33,236 bases of DNA from an uncultured Senegalimassilia sp. (GTDB lineage Bacteria > Actinomycetota > Coriobacteriia > Coriobacteriales > Eggerthellaceae). Position numbers and translations under genes: made by a program. Positions 7,688 to 16,032 of this stretch are shown in pieces. The notes under the pieces are model-generated. The model worked only from the letters and a program-made list of their open reading frames with translations, did not search any database and was not told where the DNA came from. The first letter of the stretch is position 1. Every line of letters starts with the position of its first letter. Where the stretch lies: positions 1 to 33,236 of the forward strand of contig NZ_CAKUAT010000022.1 of NCBI RefSeq assembly GCF_934636665.1. Reading direction: 5' to 3'.

Positions 7688-8614
7688 CTATTTCCCCTGT
7701 TCGCGCAGAGCTTTTAGGATGGCGCGCTTGCGTGCCTGCTTCTTGTCGTAGGCTGCGCGCTCGGCTTTGTGGGCTTGGCGTGCGGCTTCCTCGGCGGCGC
7801 GCTCGTCGGCGTGGGCCGCGCGTTCGGCGGCTTTTGCGGCGGCGCGCTGCTCCTTGCGCTCGGTGCGCTCGGCGGCTGCTTCCAGATCGCTGATGCGGCA
7901 GCCGCAGAAGTTCTGCCGGTACATTCCCAGTTCGCGGCTCTCGCGCGTGGCCTCGTCGTAGTAGGGTCGGAAGTCCTCGAACACGGGCACGACTCCGGCT
8001 TGCGCCGCTGCGCGCTCCACTTCCTCGCGGATGACCTGCGTATATTGGTAGGGGCTCACCGACAGCGTGGTGCCGATGCCCTCGAAGCCGCGTTCCGCGG
8101 CTACCCGTGCGGTTTCCTCAAGGCGAAGGCGATAGCAGGCACGGCAGCGAGCCTCCCTGCGTGCAGGGTCGACCGACAGCACGGCGGCGCGTGGTGCAGT
8201 GTTGCTCGCGGTACGTGTGGAAAGGGTAGCGCCAGCAGGGAAAACAGCCCCGTGATTTGTGTCGGTAACCGTCTTACACCGGTTGTCAGAGGCTTCGTTG
8301 TAACCCTCGATTTCGCCCCTGCATTCGCCTTCCGCGCCAGTCTCCGCGCGCGTCTGCTCGACTTCGGCGATCGCGGCGTCTCCGATGCGGCCGGCACATG
8401 CTTCCCACGTGGCCGGGTCGTACGGGCCTTCCAGCACCTCGAACCCCGCATCCGCGGCCCACGCGCGCAGCGTTGCCAGCCGGTGCTCGTATTCCTCGGC
8501 GGGGTGGATGTTCGAGTTCGCGTAGTAAATGGTGATGTCGTGCCCCGCGGCCTTCAACAGGCGCGTCGGCTCGAGCGAGCACGGCCCGCAGCACGCATGC
8601 AGCAACAACTTCAT
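7688..8614 (-). CDS. queH: Epoxyqueuosine reductase QueH (DUF208) with a large internal insertion
   Basis: QueH reduces epoxyqueuosine in tRNA to queuosine and replaces the cobalamin-dependent QueG in many anaerobes. The N-terminal HACCGPC carries Cys8, Cys9 and Cys12; further cysteines are in CRACYRLRL (157, 160) and NFCGCRISD (237, 239), matching the family's iron-sulfur and metal ligands. The conserved YDPATW (65-70) is normally followed within about 15 residues by the CxxC; here about 86 residues intervene, so residues of roughly 80-150 are an insertion not seen in the family. It contains a repeat core shared with 22464-22488. The last 60 residues are a charged Ala/Glu/Lys helix. The start is set by AAGGAG before the ATG; an upstream extension of the frame runs into the divergent HAD gene and is rejected. 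308 residues in total. Confidence 0.92.
   Translation of the reverse strand: MKLLLHACCGPCSLEPTRLLKAAGHDITIYYANSNIHPAEEYEHRLATLRAWAADAGFEVLEGPYDPATWEACAGRIGDAAIAEVEQTRAETGAEGECRGEIEGYNEASDNRCKTVTDTNHGAVFPAGATLSTRTASNTAPRAAVLSVDPARREARCRACYRLRLEETARVAAERGFEGIGTTLSVSPYQYTQVIREEVERAAAQAGVVPVFEDFRPYYDEATRESRELGMYRQNFCGCRISDLEAAAERTERKEQRAAAKAAERAAHADERAAEEAARQAHKAERAAYDKKQARKRAILKALREQGK
8263..8287. repeat. 25-bp repeat core, copy A, inside queH
   Basis: This segment matches 22464-22488 at 21 of 25 positions, with the near-palindromic centre ACCGTCTTxCACCGGT. It lies inside the extra segment of queH. In the queH frame it is translated as DNRCKTVTD. A match of this length could arise by chance in 33 kb, so the support comes mainly from both copies lying in segments foreign to their protein families. 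Confidence 0.4.
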
Positions 8615-8726
8615 TCGCGAACTCCTTTTTCGATGGGCATTTCGCCGCCGGCGCGGCGCTTCCCCTATACTACCACGCAGGCAAAAACTATCCCCACCTG
8701 CGGCAATCTGCAGAAAGGCATGATAT
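8615..8726. promoter_or_regulatory. Divergent promoter region between queH and the HAD gene
   Basis: This 112-base region must contain promoters for both directions. The ribosome binding sites of both genes sit at its edges: AAGGAG on the minus strand and AGAAAGG (8712-8718) on the plus strand. A CTATACTAC segment near 8667-8675 could serve as a -10 on the plus strand. No operator is obvious. Confidence 0.35.
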
Positions 8727-9629
8727 ATGGAGAAACGAACCTTCCGCGCCGTCTTCTTCGATCTTGACGGCACGCTGCTGCCCATGGACGTCGACGTCTT
8801 CATGAAGAGCTACTTCCGCGCCCTCGGCGGGTACGTCGCGCGCCTTGGCATCGCCCCCGATCAGTTCATGGCCGGCATGAAACGCGGCATCACCGCCATG
8901 GCCACCAACGATTCAGGCCATGCGAACGCCGAGTCGTTCTGGCCCGAGTTCCTGGCCTGCATCGATATGCCCGAGGGGCTCACCGCCGATGCGCTGCAGG
9001 CCGCCATCGGCGACTTCTACGAGAACGAGTTCGGCGAACTGGGCGCCGACGTGGAGCCGAACCCCGCCGTCGCGCGCGCCATCGAGGCGCTTGCCGCCAA
9101 GGGCTATCCGCTCGTGCTCGCCACCATGCCGATGTTCCCTCGCCGCGCCGTGGAGTGGCGCCTGCGCTGGGCCGGCATCGACCCGGCGGTGTTCTCGCGC
9201 ATCACCACGTTCGAGAACTCCACCGCCGTCAAGCCTAAGCCCGACTACTATGCGGAGAACCTTGCCGCTGCGGGCGTTGAAGGCCGTGATGTGCTCATGG
9301 TCGGCAACAACACCAAGGAGGACCTGGCCGCATGCCAGCTTGGCTGCGAGGGCTTCCTGGTCACCGATTTCCTGATCGACCCCGTCGGCTTCGAGGTGTT
9401 CAGCGTGCGTCATGGTTCTATGGAGAAGTTCGCGGACTGGGTGGAGGCTCTTCCCGAATGCGCCGATCCCGCGCAGGGCATCAGCGACGCCATCGTGCCG
9501 GCGGCGGCGGGCGAGCGCGTGCTTGCGGCAAACGGCATCGCCGACGGCCAGGCCGGCGGCGCGAAAACGCTCGAGGAGGCGGGTCGCTCCGGCGGCACCG
9601 ATTTCGTCATCAACGGGATGGAGGATTAG
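8727..9629 (+). CDS. HAD-superfamily hydrolase (predicted phosphatase)
   Basis: The 300-residue protein has the HAD core: motif I FFDLDGTLLP with the nucleophile Asp12 and acid/base Asp14, a helical cap (about 20-110), motif II around LATMP, a motif III lysine in KPKPDYY and motif IV in MVGNNTKEDL. Such enzymes usually remove phosphate from small metabolites; the substrate is unknown. The C-terminal 50 residues are Ala/Gly-rich and extend past the HAD core. The start is preceded by AGAAAGG; a nearby ATG at 8720 is out of frame. The gene ends three bases before tgt, whose ribosome binding site lies within it, so the two are probably translationally coupled. That ties the phosphatase loosely to queuosine metabolism, by context only. 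Confidence 0.88.
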   Translation: MEKRTFRAVFFDLDGTLLPMDVDVFMKSYFRALGGYVARLGIAPDQFMAGMKRGITAMATNDSGHANAESFWPEFLACIDMPEGLTADALQAAIGDFYENEFGELGADVEPNPAVARAIEALAAKGYPLVLATMPMFPRRAVEWRLRWAGIDPAVFSRITTFENSTAVKPKPDYYAENLAAAGVEGRDVLMVGNNTKEDLAACQLGCEGFLVTDFLIDPVGFEVFSVRHGSMEKFADWVEALPECADPAQGISDAIVPAAAGERVLAANGIADGQAGGAKTLEEAGRSGGTDFVINGMED

Positions 9630-9632
9630 CCC

Positions 9633-10778
9633 ATGGCTCTGTTCGACTGCACCATCGAGGCTACTTGCGGCCATGCCCGCGCGCTTTCGTACGAAACCGC
9701 GCACGGCACCTTCCATACCCCCATGTTCATGCCCGTCGGCACATCGGCCACGGTCAAGGGCATCACGGTCGATCAGCTTCACCAGCTGAACAGCCAGGTG
9801 GTGCTTGCGAACACCTACCACCTGTCCATGCGCCCCGGCGCCGACTTGGTGGAAGAGGCCGGCGGTGTGCACAAGTTTATGAACTACGACGGCCCCATGC
9901 TCACCGACTCGGGCGGATTCCAGGTGTTCTCTCTGGCTGACACGCTCAAGCTCGACGCCGACGGCCTGACCTTCCGCAGCATCTACGACGGAAGCTATGT
10001 GCGCTGGACGCCCGAGTCCAATATGCGCATCCAAGAGCAGATCGGCGCCGACATCGCCATGCAGCTTGACCAGTGCACGCCGTACCCGGCCGAGCGCAGC
10101 TTCGTGGCCAACGCGGTGGACCTGTCGGCGAATTGGGCGCGCCGCTGCCTGGCGGCGCACAAGCGCCCCGATCAGACGCTGTTCGGCATCGTTCAGGGCG
10201 GCATGGAGCTCGACCTGCGCCTGGAGAGCATCCGTCGTCTGCGTGAGATCGAGGACGAGAGCCTGGCTGCGGGCGGTCGCCGCTTCGGCGGCTTCGGCAT
10301 CGGCGGCTATTCGGTGGGCGAAGACCACGAGACCATGTTCGAGACGCTCGGCCAGGTGGCTCGCGCGTTGCCCGAGGACCGTCCGCGTTACCTGATGGGC
10401 GTGGGCAACCCCACCACGCTCGTGCGCGCCGTGCGCGAGGGCGTCGACATGTTCGACTGCGTGCTGCCCACCCGCACCGCGCGCATGGGCACGGCGTTCT
10501 CCAGCACGGGCCGTATGAACATGCGCAACGCGAAGTACACGCGCGACTTCACGCCGCTCGACCACAGCTGCACCTGCCCGACGTGCCAGAACTACACGCG
10601 AGCCTATCTGCGCCACTTGGTGAAGCAGAATGAGATGCTCGGTGCCATCCTGCTGTCGGTGCACAACCTGCACTTCCTGCTCGACCTCATGCGCCGCGCT
10701 CGCGAGGCCGTGTTGGCGGGCGAGTATGAGCAGTTCTACGAGGAATGGATGAACAGCCCGGCCGCTAAGGACTACTAA
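9633..10778 (+). CDS. tgt: tRNA-guanine transglycosylase
   Basis: The 381-residue enzyme swaps guanine-34 in tRNAs with GUN anticodons for preQ1 (or queuine in salvaging species). The general-acid region DSGGFQVFS (Asp92) and the nucleophile Asp275 in FDCVLPTR are present. The zinc site is formed by Cys313, Cys315 and Cys318 with His344. The length is standard. The start ATG lies three bases after the HAD stop, with GGAGG inside the end of the HAD gene. QueA and QueH in the same region indicate that it feeds the full preQ1-to-queuosine route. The genes making preQ1 are not in the window. Confidence 0.97.
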   Translation: MALFDCTIEATCGHARALSYETAHGTFHTPMFMPVGTSATVKGITVDQLHQLNSQVVLANTYHLSMRPGADLVEEAGGVHKFMNYDGPMLTDSGGFQVFSLADTLKLDADGLTFRSIYDGSYVRWTPESNMRIQEQIGADIAMQLDQCTPYPAERSFVANAVDLSANWARRCLAAHKRPDQTLFGIVQGGMELDLRLESIRRLREIEDESLAAGGRRFGGFGIGGYSVGEDHETMFETLGQVARALPEDRPRYLMGVGNPTTLVRAVREGVDMFDCVLPTRTARMGTAFSSTGRMNMRNAKYTRDFTPLDHSCTCPTCQNYTRAYLRHLVKQNEMLGAILLSVHNLHFLLDLMRRAREAVLAGEYEQFYEEWMNSPAAKDY

Positions 10779-10814
10779 TATAGGGCTCGGGCGGATTGCC
10801 TCCGCTTGGTGCTT

Positions 10815-10907
10815 TCGCATTCTCCTTGATTGTGGGAAAATGCGAGAGTTAGGGTATATATGGCGGCGCTTGCCGCCGCGAAAAGGGACGGCCCGACGGG
10901 GCCGTCC
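10815..10907 (+). promoter_or_regulatory. Hairpins and promoter-like boxes between tgt and secDF
   Basis: TCGCATT/AATGCGA (10815-10821 with 10839-10845) forms an inverted repeat after tgt. TTGTGG (10830-10835) and TATATA (10855-10860), 19 bases apart, could be a promoter for secDF. Two more hairpins follow: GGCGGC/GCCGCC (10862-10877) and GGACGGCCC/GGGCCGTCC (10886-10894 with 10899-10907). The last ends about 15 bases before the secDF ribosome binding site TAGGAG. Whether they terminate or structure the leader cannot be decided by eye. Confidence 0.35.
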
Positions 10908-10936
10908 TGTGGTTTACAAGGCTAGGAGAAGCTCGC

Positions 10937-13537
10937 ATGGCGAAAGCGCAAAACGCCAAGGCCAAGAAGAAGGGCGGCAACGCCAACCGCCGCAACGTAT
11001 GGCTGTTGGTGCTGACCACCGTCCTGGTGCTGGGGTCCATCTTCATGTTCACCCCTCCGCAGGACAAGATCAACCAGGGCCTGGACATCCAGGGTGGCCT
11101 TTCGGTGGTGCTGTCGGCGAAAAGCACCGATGGCGACGCCGTGACCTCCGAGGACATGGAGAAGTCGCGCGCCATCATCGAGCAGCGCGTCAACGCGCTC
11201 GGCGCCTCTGAGGCAGTGGTGCAGCTGCAGGGCTCCGACCAGATCCTCGTGCAGATCCCCGGCCTTTCCGATACGGAAACGGCGCTGTCCACCATCGGCA
11301 AAACCGGCAAGTTGGAGTTCGCCCGCCTGGATTCGTTTACCGATGAGGACGCCAAAACCAAGATCGAGAACGGCCAGTACGGTTCCAGCGGTACCATCAC
11401 CGACGACTTTGGCAACACGCTGCCTTCCGGCAAGACCGAGCATCTGACGGTGGAGGAGGGCACGTACACGCCGCTCATCACCGGTAGCAACATCACAAAG
11501 GTCGACATCGGCCGCGCCTCCGAGACCGGCACCGACTATTCGGTCAACATCTCCCTTGATTCCGAGGGTACGAAGGCGTTCGCCGACGCCACGAAGGACC
11601 TGGCAAGCACCAAGGGCAAGATCGTCATCATCCTTGACGGCGAAGTTCAGTCCGCGCCTGCCGTGCAGTCCGAGATTACCGGCGGTCAGGTGTCCATCAC
11701 CGGCGGTTACGACAAGGAAGCCGCCTCCTCTATGGAGACGGTGCTCGAGTCCGGCTCGCTGCCCGTGAGCTTCGAGTACGCGCAATCCCAGGTGGTCGGC
11801 CCGACGCTCGGCCAGGATGCGCTGACCTCCGGCGTGCTGGTGGCCGCTATCGGCCTTGCGCTGGTCATGCTGTACCTGCTGGTGTTCTACCAGGGTCTGG
11901 GCCTGATCACCGCTGCCGCCATGGCCGTGTTCGCCGTGCTGTACCTGGGCATTCTGGCGCTACTGTCGCATTTCGGCCTGTTCAGCCTGTCCATGGCCGG
12001 CATCGCCGGCGTCGTGCTGACCATCGGCATGGCGGCGGACTCCTCCATCCTCACGCTTGAGCGCTTCCGCGAGGAGATCCGCATGGGCCGCAGCGTCCGC
12101 GCGGCCTCCGTCACCGGCGTGCGCCATGGCATCCTCACGTCCATCGACGCCGACCTGGTCACCATGGTCTCGGCGCTCACGCTGTTCTTCCTAGCAAGCG
12201 CCTCGGTCAAGGGCTTCGGCCTGACGCTGGCGCTCGGCATCATCTGCGACATCGTCATGATGCTGCTGTTCAAGGCGCCCATCATCCGCCTGCTGGCGCC
12301 GAAGTGCATCGCCAAGCACCCCGGCTTCTGGGGCGTGAAGGATTGCAAGGAGGCCGCCCCGTACTTCCAGGGCGAGAAGCCTGCTTCCTCGCGTCATGAC
12401 GTGCGTGGCCGCTTCATCAAGCTCGACATCAACCTGCTGGGTTACCGTAAGGTGTTCCTGTCCATCGCGGCCGTGGCGGTCGTGCTGGTCGTGGCGCTCG
12501 TCGGCGTGCGCGGCGTGAACTTCGGCATCGAGTTCGTGGGTGGCACCTCGGTGACGTTCCATCAGGGCGGCAACGACGTGACCACCGAGCAGGTACGCTC
12601 CGCCTTCGCCGATGCCGGTGAGCCTGATGCTGTGGTACAGACCACCGACTCCGATGGTCAGGCTGGCTTCCTCGTGCGCACCACCGATACGTCGGCGGAA
12701 AGCGCTGCCGCGGCGGCCAACAAGGTTGCCGACCAGTTCGGCTGGGATGCGGAAAGCTTCGAGGTAACCACCATCGGCCCGGACTGGGGCACCAGCGTCA
12801 TCCAGAGCTCTTGCATCGCGTTCTTCGTGTCGCTGCTGCTCATCATCGCCTACATCTCGGCGCGCTTCCGCGATCCGAAGATGGGTGTGTCGGCGGTTAT
12901 CGCCTTGCTGCATGACCTGGTCATCGTGCTGGGCGTGTACGTGCTCGTGGGCCGCGAGGTCACGCCGAACACCATCGCGGCGCTGCTCACCATCCTGGGC
13001 TACTCGCTGTACGACACGGTGGTCGTGTTCCATCGCATCAACGAGAACATGAAGGGCGATTCGCCGAAGTGCACGTTCGCCACCATGGCGAACCACTCCG
13101 TCAACGAGGTTCTGGTGCGTTCGCTCAACACCTCCATCACCTCGCTTATCCCGGTTGCGGCCATGCTCATCTTCGGCGGCGAGACGCTGCGCGACTTCGC
13201 CCTGGCCATGACCGTGGGCCTGGTGTGCGGCTGCTACTCGTCCTACGCCATCGCAACGCCCATCTACGTGATGTGGAAGACGCGCGAGCCGCAGTTCGCG
13301 AAGCTGCAGAAGAAGTACGGCACGGACATCCAGCGTTGGTTCCTGAACCGACTGCCGCAGGCCGCTGCCGCCACCGCAGCTGCTGCTGCCGGCGCTGCCG
13401 CGGATGCGGTAGCGGATGGTGCCGGCCAGGACGCGCCCGCCGCGGAGCCCGCTGCTTCGCAGGGCCAGCAGGCTGCGAGCAAGCCTGCCAAGGCACAAAA
13501 CCGCTCCAAGAAGAAGCGCAAGAAGGTTCAAGGCTAA
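10937..13537 (+). CDS. secDF: Protein translocase subunit SecDF, single-chain fusion
   Basis: SecD and SecF use the proton gradient to help complete protein export through SecYEG. Both are fused here in 866 residues. The SecD part (about 20-490) starts with a transmembrane helix (20-38), then the D1 motif LDIQGGLSVVLS (49-60), the large external domain and a five-helix block. The SecF part starts near 500 with its own first helix and NFGIEFVGGTSV. The C-terminus from about 808 is an Ala-rich then Lys/Arg-rich tail (ending SKKKRKKVQG) likely to lie at the ribosome side of the membrane. A yajC gene, usual between tgt and secD, is absent. The start follows TAGGAG. A terminator follows. Confidence 0.96.
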   Translation: MAKAQNAKAKKKGGNANRRNVWLLVLTTVLVLGSIFMFTPPQDKINQGLDIQGGLSVVLSAKSTDGDAVTSEDMEKSRAIIEQRVNALGASEAVVQLQGSDQILVQIPGLSDTETALSTIGKTGKLEFARLDSFTDEDAKTKIENGQYGSSGTITDDFGNTLPSGKTEHLTVEEGTYTPLITGSNITKVDIGRASETGTDYSVNISLDSEGTKAFADATKDLASTKGKIVIILDGEVQSAPAVQSEITGGQVSITGGYDKEAASSMETVLESGSLPVSFEYAQSQVVGPTLGQDALTSGVLVAAIGLALVMLYLLVFYQGLGLITAAAMAVFAVLYLGILALLSHFGLFSLSMAGIAGVVLTIGMAADSSILTLERFREEIRMGRSVRAASVTGVRHGILTSIDADLVTMVSALTLFFLASASVKGFGLTLALGIICDIVMMLLFKAPIIRLLAPKCIAKHPGFWGVKDCKEAAPYFQGEKPASSRHDVRGRFIKLDINLLGYRKVFLSIAAVAVVLVVALVGVRGVNFGIEFVGGTSVTFHQGGNDVTTEQVRSAFADAGEPDAVVQTTDSDGQAGFLVRTTDTSAESAAAAANKVADQFGWDAESFEVTTIGPDWGTSVIQSSCIAFFVSLLLIIAYISARFRDPKMGVSAVIALLHDLVIVLGVYVLVGREVTPNTIAALLTILGYSLYDTVVVFHRINENMKGDSPKCTFATMANHSVNEVLVRSLNTSITSLIPVAAMLIFGGETLRDFALAMTVGLVCGCYSSYAIATPIYVMWKTREPQFAKLQKKYGTDIQRWFLNRLPQAAAATAAAAAGAAADAVADGAGQDAPAAEPAASQGQQAASKPAKAQNRSKKKRKKVQG

Positions 13538-13553
13538 CATCGGCTAGCTGACT

Positions 13554-13586
13554 CGGGCCGCTCGGAAACGGGCGGCCCGTTTCTTT
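13554..13586 (+). terminator. Terminator of secDF
   Basis: CGGGCCGC and GCGGCCCG (13554-13561 with 13572-13579) form the stem, followed by TTTCTTT. Confidence 0.85.
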
Positions 13587-13596
13587 CCATACATAC

Positions 13597-13640
13597 TAAA
13601 AGCCTGCCTCTGATCGCAAAATGCGATCAGAGGCAGGCTT
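13597..13640 (-). terminator. Terminator of the small acidic protein gene
   Basis: A perfect 19-bp stem pairs 13600-13618 with 13622-13640 around a 3-base loop. On the minus strand it is followed by TTTTAG. It lies about 50 bases after the minus-strand gene's stop and may also back up secDF termination. Confidence 0.85.
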
Positions 13641-13690
13641 AACTTGATCGGACTGGTAAGCGCCCGAAGACGCGTGTCGGCTCGTCGAGA

Positions 13691-13969
13691 TTAGAAGCCG
13701 AAGTCCAGGTCGCTCAGACGGATCTCACCGTCGTCGTCATCGTCCTCTTCCTCGTCATCCTCGCCAAGGCTGCTGTAGCGGGAGATGATGGCTTCCATCT
13801 GCTCTTCGATGGAGCTGGTGCCGGCGAAGGCATCGCGGAACAGCCTCATATCCTCCTCGCCGAAGCTGGCGCCGGCGCCTTCCATGATGGCGCCGATGTT
13901 GGCCATCTTCTTCACGGCTTCGTCTTCTTCCATGGGTTTCATCTTCTCGGGATCCATCATCGGGAACAT
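13691..13969 (-). CDS. Small acidic protein of unknown function
   Basis: The 92-residue protein has no family I recognise. It is Met-rich at the N-terminus (MFPMMDPEKMKPM), has a predicted helical middle, and ends with an acidic run of Glu and Asp (about 71-83) before IRLSDLDFGF. The start is the ATG with AAGGAGG eight bases before it; a start six codons further upstream would place the ribosome binding site inside the gene and is rejected. There is no signal peptide or membrane helix. It has its own strong terminator and is divergent from the DUF1292 gene, so a regulated pair is possible. Confidence 0.75.
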   Translation of the reverse strand: MFPMMDPEKMKPMEEDEAVKKMANIGAIMEGAGASFGEEDMRLFRDAFAGTSSIEEQMEAIISRYSSLGEDDEEEDDDDDGEIRLSDLDFGF

Positions 13970-14208
13970 GTTCGATCCTCCTTGCACAGGTAACCTGAAT
14001 GGCGTTTGTCCTGCGATAATGCTCTTCGCAAGCAGGGGTTCGCGCCGTTGTTTCGCTGTCTAGTAGTATAGCAGTCGGATAGATTGCGGGAGGTCATCGA
14101 GCGCATCGCAACCTATTGTGATACGCTGAGGAAATCGCGTGAATCCATGCACGCAGGCTATGGAGGAATCGGCTGCAAGCAATGTCGGCCATGTTTGAAG
14201 GAGTTGCC

Positions 14209-14529
14209 ATGCGCGAAGGAAGCGCCCCGAATTTCTGTCCGCCCACCGAGGAGGGCATCACCCTCACGTTCCAGGACGAGAAGGGCGATCAGATCGACCT
14301 TGAGTTCCTTGGTTTGATCCTGCACGAGGGTCGTCGCTACGGCTTCTTCTTCCCGGTCACCGAGGATAGCCCGGCTTGCAGCTCGGGCGAGATCATCCCG
14401 CTTGAGGTAACCGAGCTTGACGAGGACGGCCAGCCCGCCGCGTTCGAGTTGGTCGAGGATCAGGCTATCGCTCAGGAAGTCTACGAGGACTTCAAGCAGG
14501 CTGCCAAGGACCTGTACGACTTCGAGTAG
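14209..14529 (+). CDS. DUF1292-family protein
   Basis: The 106-residue acidic cytoplasmic protein matches the DUF1292 (YrzB-like) pattern: a beta-rich core reading as 'TLTFQDEKGDQIDLEFLGL', then a YGFFFPVTED strand, and a C-terminal helix with ELVEDQAIAQEVYEDF. The molecular function of this family is unknown. The start is chosen because AAGGAG sits just before this ATG; the open frame begins 27 bases earlier without a ribosome binding site. The intergenic region 13970-14208 is shared with the divergent acidic protein and holds their promoters; on the minus strand TATACT (14065-14070) could be a -10. Confidence 0.8.
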   Translation: MREGSAPNFCPPTEEGITLTFQDEKGDQIDLEFLGLILHEGRRYGFFFPVTEDSPACSSGEIIPLEVTELDEDGQPAAFELVEDQAIAQEVYEDFKQAAKDLYDFE

Positions 14530-14660
14530 GCGCTACGTATCCGTGAGCGTTACGCGTTCGTGCTAACGTTGTATTTTGCAAAAGCGGAACTTGCGGCACC
14601 TCTCGGTCCGCAAAACTATGCGAAGGCAAAGCTTGCGGTTCGTTGTTACGTATTCACAGA

Positions 14661-14695
14661 GAAGGGCACGGCTTTTGAGCCGTGCCCTTCTTGTT
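14661..14695 (+). terminator. Terminator of the DUF1292 gene
   Basis: GAAGGGCACGGCT and AGCCGTGCCCTTC form a perfect 13-bp stem with loop TTTG, followed by TTGTTT. The stem is symmetric enough to work for the minus-strand gene that ends at 14792 as well. Confidence 0.85.
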
Positions 14696-14791
14696 TCGCT
14701 TGATTTGCAGCTTTGCGAAGCCTGTTTGCGCGGCGAGCCGTCGCGAGCGCAAAACTGTTTTTTACCGCGCCTGGTCAGGTTTGCGGCGTCC

Positions 14792-15202
14792 CTACAGCTC
14801 GATCGGCTTCCACTCCTCGTGGTTGCAGATCCACGCCTCGGGCTCCTCGACGCTGAAGAACACCAGCGTGGGGTCATCGGGACCGTCGTAGCTCTCGCCA
14901 AGGCTGCACAGGTGCGCGTAACCGGCGTAGCGCATGTCGGCGTTCGCCTTGTCCTCAAGGCCGGCCTTACCGCGAAGGATCAGCCAGCCATGGCCGGGCC
15001 ACCAGCTGGATGCCTCGAACTTCTGGTTCTGCTGCAGCTCCTCCCACACGTCCTTGGTAGTGGCGGTGACGAACCAGATCTTGCCGTCCTGCTCGGCGGC
15101 GAAGCTGAACGGGCGCACGTGGGGCTGGTCGTTCACGCTGGTGGCCAGGTACCACGCGGGGACGTTCGTCAGATACTGCAGGATGGTCTCGTTGCCGGTC
15201 AT
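14792..15202 (-). CDS. Pyridoxamine 5'-phosphate oxidase-like flavin-binding protein
   Basis: The 136-residue protein has the split-barrel fold sequence of the PNPOx-like superfamily: WYLATSVNDQPHVRPFSF (about 17-34), then GKIWFVTATTKDVWEEL (40-56). Relatives bind FMN or F420 and reduce or bind small molecules; the substrate here is unknown. The start follows AGGAGG. It lies 29 bases downstream of ecfT on the same strand and may be the last gene of the riboflavin transport operon, which would fit a flavin-using protein. Confidence 0.85.
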   Translation of the reverse strand: MTGNETILQYLTNVPAWYLATSVNDQPHVRPFSFAAEQDGKIWFVTATTKDVWEELQQNQKFEASSWWPGHGWLILRGKAGLEDKANADMRYAGYAHLCSLGESYDGPDDPTLVFFSVEEPEAWICNHEEWKPIEL

Positions 15203-15231
15203 GTGATCCTCCTAGTCTTGGAACCGGTCGG

Positions 15232-16032
15232 TTAAAGCAAGTAGCCGATGGCTGCGACGCAGCCGGCCAAAACGGCCATGAAGGCGGCGGCTGCGGCGTC
15301 GCGCGGGGCGAAGCGAAGCGGATGCAGGTGCGTGCGTCCTTCGCCGCCGTGGTAGCAGCGCGCGTCCATGGCCGCTGAAAGCGTTTCGGCGTGACGGAAC
15401 ACGCTGGTGAACAAGGGTACCATGAGCGAAGTGAGCATGCGCACGCCGCGTGCGGGGCTGTTTGACAGGCGGGCGCCGCGGCTGACCTGAGCGTGGTAGA
15501 CCACGGCAAGCTCGTTGGCGAACTGCGGCATGAAGCGCAGCGCGATGCCCATGATCATGCCCAGCTCGTGGGCGGGCACGCCGAAGCGGGCGAAGGGCTT
15601 GAGCACCCATTCGAACGCCTCAGTCAGGTCGATGGTCATGGTGGTTAGGGTGATCAGGCTCATTCCCAGCATCATGATGGTCAGGCGGGCGCCCATGAAC
15701 AGGCAGGTTTGCACGCCCGCCTCGCTGATGCGAAGGATGCCCCAGTCGACGAGCACCTGGCCGCCTTGCGTGACGAACAGGTTCAGCACCGCCACGATGA
15801 CCACGATGGCCATAAGCGGTGCCAACGACCGCGCTGCCTTGCTCGGCGGGATCTGTGCCAGCGCGTAGCACAGTGCCGTGAACGCTGCACATACGGCCAG
15901 GGCCGCGGCGCTTTTTGCGCACAGCAGCACCACGATGAACACGCAACCTGCTATGAGCTTCGTGCGCGGGTCGAGCCGATGCACGCAGCTGGTGCCGGAA
16001 ACGTAGCTGCCGAAGGAAAAGCCCGGGTTCAT
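15232..16032 (-). CDS. ecfT: ECF transporter transmembrane component EcfT
   Basis: The 266-residue membrane protein is the T component that couples ATPases to S components in energy-coupling-factor vitamin transporters. The N-terminal HRLDPRTKL (18-26) and several hydrophobic helices are typical. The two Ala-Arg-containing coupling motifs appear as VSRGARLSNSP and DARCYHGGEG. Its start codon overlaps the stop of the ATPase gene (ATGA), so translation is coupled. With RibU upstream, the natural partner vitamin is riboflavin, though a T component may also serve other S components in the genome. Confidence 0.92.
   Translation of the reverse strand: MNPGFSFGSYVSGTSCVHRLDPRTKLIAGCVFIVVLLCAKSAAALAVCAAFTALCYALAQIPPSKAARSLAPLMAIVVIVAVLNLFVTQGGQVLVDWGILRISEAGVQTCLFMGARLTIMMLGMSLITLTTMTIDLTEAFEWVLKPFARFGVPAHELGMIMGIALRFMPQFANELAVVYHAQVSRGARLSNSPARGVRMLTSLMVPLFTSVFRHAETLSAAMDARCYHGGEGRTHLHPLRFAPRDAAAAAFMAVLAGCVAAIGYLL

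Noticed and set aside
8913..10820. 635-codon minus-strand frame opposite the HAD gene and tgt
   Set aside because: It is a composition-driven shadow of two well-identified plus-strand genes, rich in His/Arg/Ala/Gly with no domain.
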